From assembly GCA_945787555.1 (NCBI GenBank), contig CALZJG010000065.1, positions 1 to 64,000 on the forward strand: a stretch of 64,000 nt of DNA, given 5' to 3'. This DNA comes from an uncultured Chromatiaceae bacterium (GTDB lineage Bacteria > Pseudomonadota > Gammaproteobacteria > DRLM01). Both the position numbers and the translations under genes were made by a program. How positions within the stretch are numbered: the first letter of the stretch is position 1; every line of letters begins with the position of its first letter. Positions 48,063 through 55,489 of the stretch are shown piece by piece. Below the pieces are notes generated by a model. The model saw only the letters and a list, made by a program, of their open reading frames with translations, was not told where the DNA came from and did not search any database.

Positions 48063-48616
48063 CGATGTTGAGCTATGTATTGTTCGAAGCTAGGGAATCG
48101 ATGGGCGATGTCGTCGCCAGTGTAGTTCGCCACCCACCCTTCCGGAGTGGTGAACAAGCGGATGCACTTGAGCTGCGGATCAGCGCCCATATCGAACCAG
48201 TGCGGCGTGTTGGCGGGCACACTGATGAGGTCACCCTGCTCGCACATGACGGCGTGGACTTGCTTCTTCGCGTGAATGAAGAACAAACCCTTGCCGCCAA
48301 CGAAGTAGCGCACCTCGAAATCGCTGTGGGTGTGCTCATCGAGAAATCTCTTGCGTAGCTCAACCTTGCTCGGATGATCGGGGGTGACACTGATGACATC
48401 GGCGGACTGAAATCCGTAGTGCTGCATAAGACGGTCCACGGAGGCGCGGTAGGCGCCGATGATCTCCTCCTGGCCAGCGCTGTCGCTCAAGGGACGGTTG
48501 GCTTCCCAGCGCTCGAACAACACCCCGGCGCCGTGCAATTGGTTGGCGATGGCTTCAAAATCGTGGGTCACTTCCAACAGCGCCCCGTCGTCGCGGTAGA
48601 TGGCCAGTGTGCTCAT
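48059..48616 (-). CDS. mtnD: Acireductone dioxygenase
   Basis: Cupin metalloenzyme that converts acireductone to the methionine keto-acid (Fe form) or a CO-releasing off-pathway product (Ni form). Metal ligands: HTHSDFEVRYFVGG gives two His and a Glu, and ANTPHWFDMG the last His. 185 aa. It comes directly before mtnC. Other salvage genes (mtnA, mtnB) are not in the window. Confidence 0.95.
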   Translation of the reverse strand: MSTLAIYRDDGALLEVTHDFEAIANQLHGAGVLFERWEANRPLSDSAGQEEIIGAYRASVDRLMQHYGFQSADVISVTPDHPSKVELRKRFLDEHTHSDFEVRYFVGGKGLFFIHAKKQVHAVMCEQGDLISVPANTPHWFDMGADPQLKCIRLFTTPEGWVANYTGDDIAHRFPSFEQYIAQHR

Positions 48617-48684
48617 ATTGCGTACCCCCGTCGTTCACGGCTAGGAGAATGGACGAGCATTGTAGTCCGCGACTTGCACGCGGC

Positions 48685-49812
48685 TCAAGCGCGCGCGAAA
48701 AAATCGCACAACAAGGGTGTGTAGCGTGCCGTGTCGACAAGAAACGCATCATGCCCCTGCAAGGACGGTAGCGCAACGAACTCCACCTCGCGCCCCAACT
48801 CATCCAGACCCTCGGCGATCTCGCGTTGCTGATAGAGGGGAAACAGGCTGTCGGTCTCAACCCCCACCACCAGCGTGCGGCGTGCCTGTATCCGTGACAG
48901 CCCCGCGCCGGCCGAGCCGCCGTGCTCGGCGATATCGAAGTCGTCCATGGCGCGGGAAAGATAAAGATAGCAATTGGCGTCGAAATGTTGGGCGAACTTG
49001 CCCGCGTTGGCGTCCAAATACGCTTCGACTTGAAATTGCGGGTCGAAGGCGGCCGGCGACGGTTCCACGCGTTCGCGTCCGAAGCGAATCAACCACTCCT
49101 CGGCCGAGCGATAAGAGATCAAGCCCAGTTTGCGCGCCAAACGCATGCCTTGAACGGGGCCCGCCCCCGATGCATAGTCGCCGTCGCGCCATGCCGGATC
49201 GGAGCGGATAATCTCGCGCTGCAAGGATCGCAAAGCGATGGCCGAGGGCGTGGCATGGGTAGCGGCCGATATGGTTACCAATTGATCGACCGCCTCGGGA
49301 TACTCGATGGCCAGGGCCAGGGCACTCATGCCGCCCAGCGAGGCGCCGATGACCACCCGCAGCCGCTCGATATCCAACGAGCGCACGACATCCCAGCCGG
49401 CGTGGGCGATATCTTCCACACTGAGGTACGGGAAACGCAGGCGATAAGGCCGGCCGCTGCGCGGATCGAGCGAGGCGGGACCGGTGGAACCGAAGCAACT
49501 GCCCAGCGAATTGACGCACACGACGAACCAGCGCCGGGTATCGATAGGTTTGCCGGGACCAATCACGTATTCCCACCACCCCGCCTCGGGATGAGCGGCG
49601 GTGGCGGCGGCATGCGAACTGGGCGATAGACCGGTGTAGATCAACACCACATTATCACGCGCGGCGTTCAATTCGCCCCAGGTTTCATAGGCCAGGGTCA
49701 GTGACGGCAACTCACCGCCGCGCCGCAAGCGCCACGGCCCCGCCAGAACCACCCGCTGGGCACCCGGCGGCGCGGTGGGCGTGGCATCGGTCATCTCATC
49801 GGCGGGTAACAT
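48685..49812 (-). CDS. metX: MetX-family O-acyltransferase, serine O-succinyltransferase-like
   Basis: Alpha/beta hydrolase, 375 aa. Catalytic Ser in GASLGGMSALALA; the Asp and His come late (VGVETDSLFPLYQQ; LQGHDAFLVDT). Family members acylate homoserine (acetyl or succinyl) or serine. Here the oxyanion-side motif VCVNSLGSCFGSTGPASL, the early TGLSPSSHAAA and IRSLQREIIRSDP closely resemble the Xanthomonas-type proteins shown to be serine O-succinyltransferases, and differ from the LGGCNGSTGPSS form of homoserine enzymes. So a role in cysteine synthesis is likely, though the symbol follows the family. metW, the usual partner, is absent; mtnD-mtnC follow instead. Confidence 0.85.
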   Translation of the reverse strand: MLPADEMTDATPTAPPGAQRVVLAGPWRLRRGGELPSLTLAYETWGELNAARDNVVLIYTGLSPSSHAAATAAHPEAGWWEYVIGPGKPIDTRRWFVVCVNSLGSCFGSTGPASLDPRSGRPYRLRFPYLSVEDIAHAGWDVVRSLDIERLRVVIGASLGGMSALALAIEYPEAVDQLVTISAATHATPSAIALRSLQREIIRSDPAWRDGDYASGAGPVQGMRLARKLGLISYRSAEEWLIRFGRERVEPSPAAFDPQFQVEAYLDANAGKFAQHFDANCYLYLSRAMDDFDIAEHGGSAGAGLSRIQARRTLVVGVETDSLFPLYQQREIAEGLDELGREVEFVALPSLQGHDAFLVDTARYTPLLCDFFARA

Positions 49813-49846
49813 CGACAGTCAGAGCGGCGTGATGATACGCAGCGCC

Positions 49847-50149
49847 TTACTCCAGCCCCATCTCCGGTGACCAGCCCTCTTCCCTAGCGCGTCGCACGGC
49901 CGCATCATAGATGCGTTGGTGGCGCTCTTGCAGCTCTGGGGGCAATTTACTCACCAAATGACCGTAGGGCGCCCAGGCCGCATAGACACGATCGTACAGC
50001 GCTTGTAGACGGTCGTAGTTCCACCCGGTGCAGTTGTCCCCCTCATCCAATAGCTCAAACACCCAGGCGTCACGAATGATGGTGCCCGTAGGCGTCATGC
50101 CGCCATTGACGTCTTTATCCAGTCCGACATACACCCGTTGCTTGTTCAC
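49847..50149 (-). CDS. Small conserved-looking hypothetical protein
   Basis: About 100 aa, hydrophilic, no membrane segment or signal. N-terminus NKQRVYVGLDKDVNGGMTPT and later WNYDRLQALYDRVYAAWAPYG with a Glu/Arg-rich end. I chose GTG 50149, which has AGGTG just upstream; ATG 50161 would add four residues. I do not recognise a family. It lies 34 nt upstream of the MetX-like gene on the same strand, so co-transcription is possible. Confidence 0.6.
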   Translation of the reverse strand: MNKQRVYVGLDKDVNGGMTPTGTIIRDAWVFELLDEGDNCTGWNYDRLQALYDRVYAAWAPYGHLVSKLPPELQERHQRIYDAAVRRAREEGWSPEMGLE

Positions 50150-50315
50150 GCCACACCTCATGCTGATTATTCAATTGCCCATACAGTAACCGATTTGCCG
50201 TGCTCAGAGGCAAGTGGTTGGCGATTAAGATTTTACGCCACCGGCCGACACTACCAGGTAAGCGAAAAATCACCTTACGCGGAACCACCGCGGCTCAAAC
50301 AGGGAGTGTAATGAG

Positions 50316-51761
50316 ATGAAAGCCTCTTGGGAAATCGGCGCCGCAGCGCTGCTGGGGCTGGCCGGTGTGACCTTAATCGCCGCCCCCTTCGCTATGAGTT
50401 TCTACCTCGAACAGGAATATCGGCAGCAAATCGCCCGTTGGTCGCAACAGGCAGGCCAGGCGAACCTGCAAGTCGAAAGCTTCGAGCGCGGCTGGTTCGC
50501 CTCCACCGCCGTCACCGCCGTGGACCTGCCCACGCCCAACGCCGAAAATGCCGCCGACATGACCCGCGTGCGTTTCATCCATGACATCAAGCATGGCCCC
50601 TTGGCGTATGATGACGCCCTAGGCCTCAAGCCGGCGTTCGCCAGCGTAGTCACTACGCTGGACTTGCCCCCCGAAATGCAAGCGCCGGCCCGGCATTTCT
50701 TCGCTGACCAGGCGCCCCTGTCCAGTAATGCGGTGATCGGCCTGCTCGGCGATGCGGTGATAGACATCTATTCCCCCCCCTTCAACAAAGCCTCACTTGA
50801 CGGCGCATTCAACGTCGCCTGGCAAGGACTGTCGGGCCGTTACGAAATCGAGACCGGCGGCTCGGCCTTACACTTCACTGGCACCCTACCCGCACTTGAA
50901 GTCAGTGATTCCGCACATCAGTTCAGCCTGCAAGGCCTGTCGGCACAAGGCCAATACAGGCAGGCTGACAATGGTTTGTGGCTAGGCGACAGCGTCTTTA
51001 ACCTGCTAAAGATAGTCTTTCGCGACGACTCCGATCCGGCGCGGCCGCAACACGTGACCCTGGAGCGAGTGTCGCTCAATGGGACGCAGGTCCTCGAGGG
51101 CGAGCTTCTGCGCCTCGCGGGCGGGGCCAAGCTCGACAGCCTCACGACGAACGAAGTGAAGATGGGCCCGGGTCAGTACCAAGCCGAACTGCGTAACCTG
51201 CATGCCGAGACATTCACGCAGCTGCAACGCGAAATGGAGACCCTGCAGAAACAAGGCGGCCCCCCGGAACAGATTCAGCAACAGGTCGGCCTCTTGTTCG
51301 TAGGCGTGTTACCTGAAATACTGAAGCGCTCCCCCGCGCTGGAAGTGCAACCCCTACAGCTCAGCACCGCACAAGGCGAGGTGGACGGCCGCTTGCTGGT
51401 CACCTTCGATGGCAGCGGTGAGGCGATCTCTCCCCAGAACCTCCCACAGCTGATGCAGCGCCTGGAGATCGAAGCCGATATTAGCGTCCCCGCCCCGTTG
51501 GCGCGCGAACTGCTCGTCAATAACCGCTACCGCGAATTGAGCGGCGACGAATCACCTCAATCCCTGGCCTTGAGCGACGTGGAAATGCGTGACCAAGCTC
51601 GCCGCTGGGCGGATCAGCAATTCGCCAAATTACAAGCACAAAACATCCTGGAGAAACGCGCCGGACACTATCGCTCTAGCCTGCGCATGCGCAACGGAAG
51701 CATCCAGCTCAACGGCCGACCGGCCGATCAACTGCTGGGCATGGCGATGGGGGCGCGTTGA
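50316..51761 (+). CDS. YdgA family protein (DUF945)
   Basis: 481 aa. One N-terminal membrane anchor (IGAAALLGLAGVTLIAAPFAM), then YLEQEYRQQIARWSQQAGQ and the family's FERGWFASTAVTAVDL. The rest is a long beta-rich periplasmic domain ending with two helical segments (QARRWADQQFAKLQAQNIL) and SLRMRNGSIQLNGRP. Matches the DUF945/YdgA group, conserved in gammaproteobacteria, with no firm biochemical role. Confidence 0.85.
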   Translation: MKASWEIGAAALLGLAGVTLIAAPFAMSFYLEQEYRQQIARWSQQAGQANLQVESFERGWFASTAVTAVDLPTPNAENAADMTRVRFIHDIKHGPLAYDDALGLKPAFASVVTTLDLPPEMQAPARHFFADQAPLSSNAVIGLLGDAVIDIYSPPFNKASLDGAFNVAWQGLSGRYEIETGGSALHFTGTLPALEVSDSAHQFSLQGLSAQGQYRQADNGLWLGDSVFNLLKIVFRDDSDPARPQHVTLERVSLNGTQVLEGELLRLAGGAKLDSLTTNEVKMGPGQYQAELRNLHAETFTQLQREMETLQKQGGPPEQIQQQVGLLFVGVLPEILKRSPALEVQPLQLSTAQGEVDGRLLVTFDGSGEAISPQNLPQLMQRLEIEADISVPAPLARELLVNNRYRELSGDESPQSLALSDVEMRDQARRWADQQFAKLQAQNILEKRAGHYRSSLRMRNGSIQLNGRPADQLLGMAMGAR

Positions 51762-52291
51762 ATTAGCCAGTAAACTTTACAGAAAGGCATAGCCTCCCAT
51801 GAAGTAATTGCCGCGTTCATCGCCCGGGTTGGCATAAGGTGACGAACGAACCATATCGTCTGCGATCGTTCCAGCTGGTGCTTCACCGCACTCTACGTGC
51901 TCCCCAGCAATCCTGATTTAGAAAAACCCTAAGCACGGAATTGCCATGATGTTTGGAATACTCGCTTCCTTCATTTGGCGCTAGGTTTATGCCCTTCAAT
52001 ATCTTAGTTGCACTAATTGCCTCCATTTGGACAGCGTTAGCATTTCTCGATGACCCGCTCTTGTTTTCAGCGCTATAACTATGGCCAATGGCCTTATCTG
52101 GTATTTCTGTTGTTTATCTTGAGAGAAAAACGAAAAATTGATATTTAGATCGTATGGATTTTGGCCCTATTTTGTCGCGGGTGCGTTCTAAATATCAGTG
52201 TTCATAAACATTTGAAGTAACGCGTTGGGCAGCGAGTTAATTATTGCGCATGGTTGCATATGCGAAACAATACTAGAGAAGTGGAGCAACT
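51762..52291. other. 530-nt AT-rich gap, no gene recognised
   Basis: Base composition falls clearly below that of the flanking YdgA gene. Only short frames are present (one of 29 codons near 51989-52078, hydrophobic, MPFNILVALIASIW, no ribosome site). A GTTGGGC heptamer at 52224-52230 resembles an integron core site, but a partner site is missing. Probably transferred or decayed DNA. Confidence 0.4.
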
Positions 52292-52717
52292 ATGAAGACC
52301 TACAATGTTACAATCAAAATCAAGGCCGATGCGGAAACCATTTGGTCGATACTCACTGACGGCTCGAAATACGCCGAATGGAACGAGGCTGTCGAGAAAG
52401 TTGAGGGCGACATATCCTTGGGCCAGCGAATCAAGGTTTACGCAAAGGTCAGTCCTGGTCGGGCATTTCCAGTGACGGTTGTTGGCTTTGCTCCCGGCAA
52501 GGAAATGATTTGGCTAGGGGGCATGCCATTGGGCGTATTCAAGGGTATTCGAACGTTCACCTTAGTAGACGAGAGAAACGGAATTGTAGAATTCGGTATG
52601 CATGAGGTGTTTAGTGGAATAATGTCGCCACTCATACTCCGTTTGATGCCAGATTTAACAGAATCTTTTGCTCAGTTTGCGGCCGGATTAAAGCGCAAAG
52701 CCGAAAACACTGCATAA
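52292..52717 (+). CDS. SRPBCC family protein, AT-rich
   Basis: 141 aa, one START/SRPBCC domain covering the whole protein (TYNVTIKIKADAETIWSIL, WNEAVEKVEGDI, FKGIRTFTLVDERNG, FGMHEVFSGIMSPLI). The fold binds a hydrophobic ligand in a central cavity; the ligand is unknown. GGAG precedes the ATG. Codons are AT-richer than those of neighbours, which suggests acquisition. No signal peptide, in contrast to the SRPBCC protein at 6308. Confidence 0.8.
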   Translation: MKTYNVTIKIKADAETIWSILTDGSKYAEWNEAVEKVEGDISLGQRIKVYAKVSPGRAFPVTVVGFAPGKEMIWLGGMPLGVFKGIRTFTLVDERNGIVEFGMHEVFSGIMSPLILRLMPDLTESFAQFAAGLKRKAENTA

Positions 52718-52768
52718 CGATACGCTGGATCCAATACGATTATCACAATTCTTATCAGGCCCAAATGA

Positions 52769-54019
52769 ATGACGATGCTTGAACAAGCAATCACTACGAA
52801 GTTTCGATTTATCCCGTATCGCAAGCACGATGTCGTTGAAATGTGTTTGCAGGACAACCTGCTGCCTGGCCAGGAGGAGAGATTTCGACATCTCTATGGA
52901 ATGCTAGGCAGCATTTTTCATTTTGAGTTTCACCAGATTATCGAATCGTTGAAGAATGCCTATGCTCCCATTGATCCTGATGCGGACACGCGTCAGCTTG
53001 AAAATACTAAACACCTGACCGAACCCCACTTCGTTGACTTGCTGGGTGACCTGCTGGAAAAGGCCAACTACGAGCGCGTATCGAAATCCGACCTTAACCA
53101 GGCCCTGAACAAGTCCTCCTTGTTTAAAATCGGCCTGCACGTGGATTTCGATGATTTCTCGGAAGTCTTATTATTTTGTCGCGGCGTCTCTACCCGCCAA
53201 GAGCTCGTATCCAGTTGGATGGGGCTGATTTCAAAGCCGATCAAGTTCGTCAACTATGAACGCGTGGTCGTCTACATTCGTTTCAGGGAAGACTACGAAC
53301 AATCAAAAGACGAATTGCCCTCCTGCAGGCCTGGCTCCACTTTGCTCAAATTGTTCCAGAATGTGCCTAAGGCTGATCTTGAAATGCTATTTCCGAATAC
53401 CCGTGTACGCATGCGCACGATAGACAAGTTGCTGATCGGCATACCCGCCGTAGTCAGTGGCGGCATTGTACTAACGACCAAGCTGGGTGCCTCTCTGGTA
53501 TTGCTCGGTTCACTGTTCGGCTTCTGGCTGGGGCTCAGCAGTCAACCTGTGGAATTGAACAAAACGGCACTTATGGTATTGCTCGCCGGACTGGTCGCAC
53601 TCGGCGGTTATCTTTGGAAACAGTTTAATAACTTCAAGAACCGCAAGTTGCGATTCATGCAGGCGCTGACGCAACATCTCTATTTCAAAAACCTGGATAA
53701 CAATGCCGGCGTCCTACACCGCCTCACCAACGATGCCGAAGAAGAAGAATGCAAGGAGGCTATCCTGGCTTATTACTTCCTACTCATCAGCGAGCAGCCA
53801 TTGACGAGGCCTGAGCTCGACCGCAAGGTTGAAGATTGGCTGGCCAGCAAATGGAATTGTCCTATAAATTTTGAAATCGAGGATGCCCTCGACAAGCTGT
53901 TGGCACTCAAATTAGTGCAGGATACAAACGGCAAACTCACCGCCATATCCATAGACGCTGGCATTCAAACACTGGGGCAACGATGGGATGATTATTTCGT
54001 CCCGCCCTGCACTGAATAG
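52769..54019 (+). CDS. TMEM143 family protein (DUF3754)
   Basis: 416 aa. The N-terminal ~200 residues carry the DUF3754/TMEM143 pattern (KFRFIPYRKHDVVEMCLQD, FCRGVSTRQELVSSW, KPIKFVNYERVVVYIRFRE). Two to three membrane helices follow around residues 228-295 (LLIGIPAVVSGGIVLTTKLG; ALMVLLAGLVALGGYLW). The C-terminal part is a winged-helix-like segment (PLTRPELDRKVEDWLASKW). Relatives occur in bacteria, plants and animal mitochondria; function is unknown. It follows the SRPBCC gene by 51 nt in an AT-richer region. Confidence 0.83.
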   Translation: MTMLEQAITTKFRFIPYRKHDVVEMCLQDNLLPGQEERFRHLYGMLGSIFHFEFHQIIESLKNAYAPIDPDADTRQLENTKHLTEPHFVDLLGDLLEKANYERVSKSDLNQALNKSSLFKIGLHVDFDDFSEVLLFCRGVSTRQELVSSWMGLISKPIKFVNYERVVVYIRFREDYEQSKDELPSCRPGSTLLKLFQNVPKADLEMLFPNTRVRMRTIDKLLIGIPAVVSGGIVLTTKLGASLVLLGSLFGFWLGLSSQPVELNKTALMVLLAGLVALGGYLWKQFNNFKNRKLRFMQALTQHLYFKNLDNNAGVLHRLTNDAEEEECKEAILAYYFLLISEQPLTRPELDRKVEDWLASKWNCPINFEIEDALDKLLALKLVQDTNGKLTAISIDAGIQTLGQRWDDYFVPPCTE

Positions 54020-54210
54020 TGCATGTCCAAAAATGCGGGATACCGCTCGCTGCGCTCCCTCCCGGGAAGATCATCGGGAAAACATCTTCCTAGGTGTCGA
54101 AGGACATGATCCGTGGTTGCCAGGATTTGGTCGGACCCACAAGCGGTAAAATTGACAGCCCATGCTTGCGCACGCCCGCGGCACTGCCTGCTTTCTCAGG
54201 GCAGCGTGAT

Positions 54211-54294
54211 CTAAACCAATCCGCCGGAAGATTGCACGATTGACTCACTTTCGCACGCAGACTGCAGCGCTAATCCCTTGGCGGCTCGTAGCAT
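54211..54294 (-). pseudogene. Severed 3' end of the GGDEF-EAL pseudogene, left of the IS
   Basis: If the IS and one copy of the GCAT duplication are removed, the EAL frame runs on without a break: after the ATG codon it reads LRAAKGLALQSACESESIVQ and then SSGGLV up to a TAG at 54211. So these 84 nt are the original C-terminus of the gene whose body lies at 55490-58212. Confidence 0.8.
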
Positions 54295-54334
54295 GGTAAT
54301 CATCCCTTTTTTAACCGTCACCAAAAGCAGAGTT
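54295..54334 (+). repeat. Left inverted repeat of the IS
   Basis: Outer 12 nt GGTAATCATCCC match the right end exactly; the inner part (GTCACCAAAAGCAGAGTT) matches its partner at 12-13 of 18 positions. The pair is about 40 nt long. Confidence 0.8.
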
Positions 54335-55158
54335 CATGCTGCTGCCAGCCTATGTTTCGGTGGCTTGCCACCGTTAGCCTTGTTGGGCCGTTCATGATTG
54401 TAGAACCAGAGCCAGCGTGTGGCATAGTCCTGCACCTCACTGATTGATTCAAACTGATACTGACTCAGCCAACTGCAGCGTACTGTGCGGTTGTAACGCT
54501 CGACGTAGGCGTTCTGCTGTGGATTGCCTGGCTGGATAAATTCCAGCTGAATATCACGCCTGTCCGCCCACTGTTTCAGATCGTGACTGATAAACTCCGG
54601 TCCGTTGTCGCAACGCAGGGTGGCCGGTTTCCCGCGCCATTCAATGATCTGATTCAACACTCGGATCACGCGTAACGCTGGCAATGAAAAATCAGCTTCA
54701 ATACCCAACCCTTCCCGGTTGAAGTCGTCCAGTACATTGAACAACCGGAACGTACGACCATCCGACGGTTGATCATGCATGAAGTCCATCGACCAAATCG
54801 TGTTCGGCGCATCGGGTACGGCCAGAGGCTGCGGCTTCTCCCGTTCAATGCGCCGCTTCGGCTTGATGCGCAGGTTCAGCTCCAGCTCGCAGTAAATCCT
54901 ACGGATACGTTTGTGGTTCCATTCAAAGCATTTGACGTTGCGCAGATAATCTCGACACAGACCGAAGCCCCAATCTTTCTGATTATGCGTCAATCGCACC
55001 AGCCAGTCCGCAATCTCGGCATTCTCATTGGATAACAAGGGCTGGTAGCGGTTACAGGTCTCGCTGATGGAAAAAGCCACACACGCCAAGCGTATGCTCA
55101 GCCCTCGCTCAGTAACAGCTTGCTGCGCCATCTCGCGGCGGTGAGATGGCTTTACCAT
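54334..55158 (-). CDS. IS3-family transposase OrfB (integrase domain)
   Basis: About 274 aa from the ATG at 55158, but probably made mainly as an OrfAB fusion through -1 slippage on the A7 run at 55158-55164 (TCA AAA AAA in OrfA). It has an HTH_21-type region ([30 protein letters not shown]) and an rve DDE integrase core: first Asp in WSMDFMHDQ, second in LRCDNGPEF, Glu in [13 protein letters not shown]. Ends [12 protein letters not shown]. All catalytic residues are present. Confidence 0.93.
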   Translation of the reverse strand: MVKPSHRREMAQQAVTERGLSIRLACVAFSISETCNRYQPLLSNENAEIADWLVRLTHNQKDWGFGLCRDYLRNVKCFEWNHKRIRRIYCELELNLRIKPKRRIEREKPQPLAVPDAPNTIWSMDFMHDQPSDGRTFRLFNVLDDFNREGLGIEADFSLPALRVIRVLNQIIEWRGKPATLRCDNGPEFISHDLKQWADRRDIQLEFIQPGNPQQNAYVERYNRTVRCSWLSQYQFESISEVQDYATRWLWFYNHERPNKANGGKPPKHRLAAA

Positions 55159-55418
55159 TTTTTTGACAGTGCCTCCTGCACGACCTCCGCCTTGAGACGT
55201 TCCTCCGCGTACATCTTCTTCAGCCGCCGGTTTTCGTCTTCCAGCTCCTTCATGCGCACCATCAGCGGCGCGTCCATGCCGCCGTATTTGGCCCGCCATT
55301 TGTAAAACGTCGCGCTGCTCATGCCGTGTTCCCGGCACAGCGTCGGCACCGGTACGCCACCCTCGGCCTGTTTCAGGATCGCCAGAATCTGGCTATCGCT
55401 ATAGCGTGATTTCTTCAT
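55152..55418 (-). CDS. IS3-family transposase OrfA
   Basis: 88 aa. Helix-turn-helix N-terminus ([20 protein letters not shown], then [20 protein letters not shown]) and a leucine-zipper-like helix ([20 protein letters not shown]), ending EALSKKW. A ribosome site AGGAGGAG lies 11 nt upstream. The end overlaps OrfB at the A7 slippery run. Confidence 0.93.
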   Translation of the reverse strand: MKKSRYSDSQILAILKQAEGGVPVPTLCREHGMSSATFYKWRAKYGGMDAPLMVRMKELEDENRRLKKMYAEERLKAEVVQEALSKKW

Positions 55419-55489
55419 GCAGAATCTCCTCCTAACCTATTATGAGAAAATTCTACTTCTGATGTCAGCTAGTTTTGGGGATGATTACC

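Larger units (their letters stand above)
54295..55489 (-). mobile_element. Complete IS3-family insertion sequence, 1195 bp
   Basis: The ends carry inverted repeats: 54295 onward reads GGTAATCATCCC and the right end, ending at 55489, is the reverse complement of GGTAATCATCCCC; similarity continues weakly for ~40 nt. A 4-bp direct repeat GCAT flanks it (54291-54294 and 55490-55493). It holds two overlapping frames, OrfA and OrfB, with an A7 slippage run. Both are open and the catalytic residues are intact, so it could be active. It is inserted in the same orientation as the host pseudogene. No second copy is in the window. Confidence 0.93.

Noticed and set aside
52224-52230. GTTGGGC as an integron attC core site in front of the SRPBCC gene
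   Set aside because: It fits GTTRRRY, and SRPBCC genes do occur in cassettes, but no paired RYYYAAC core or imperfect palindrome is found on either side, and no integrase is present.
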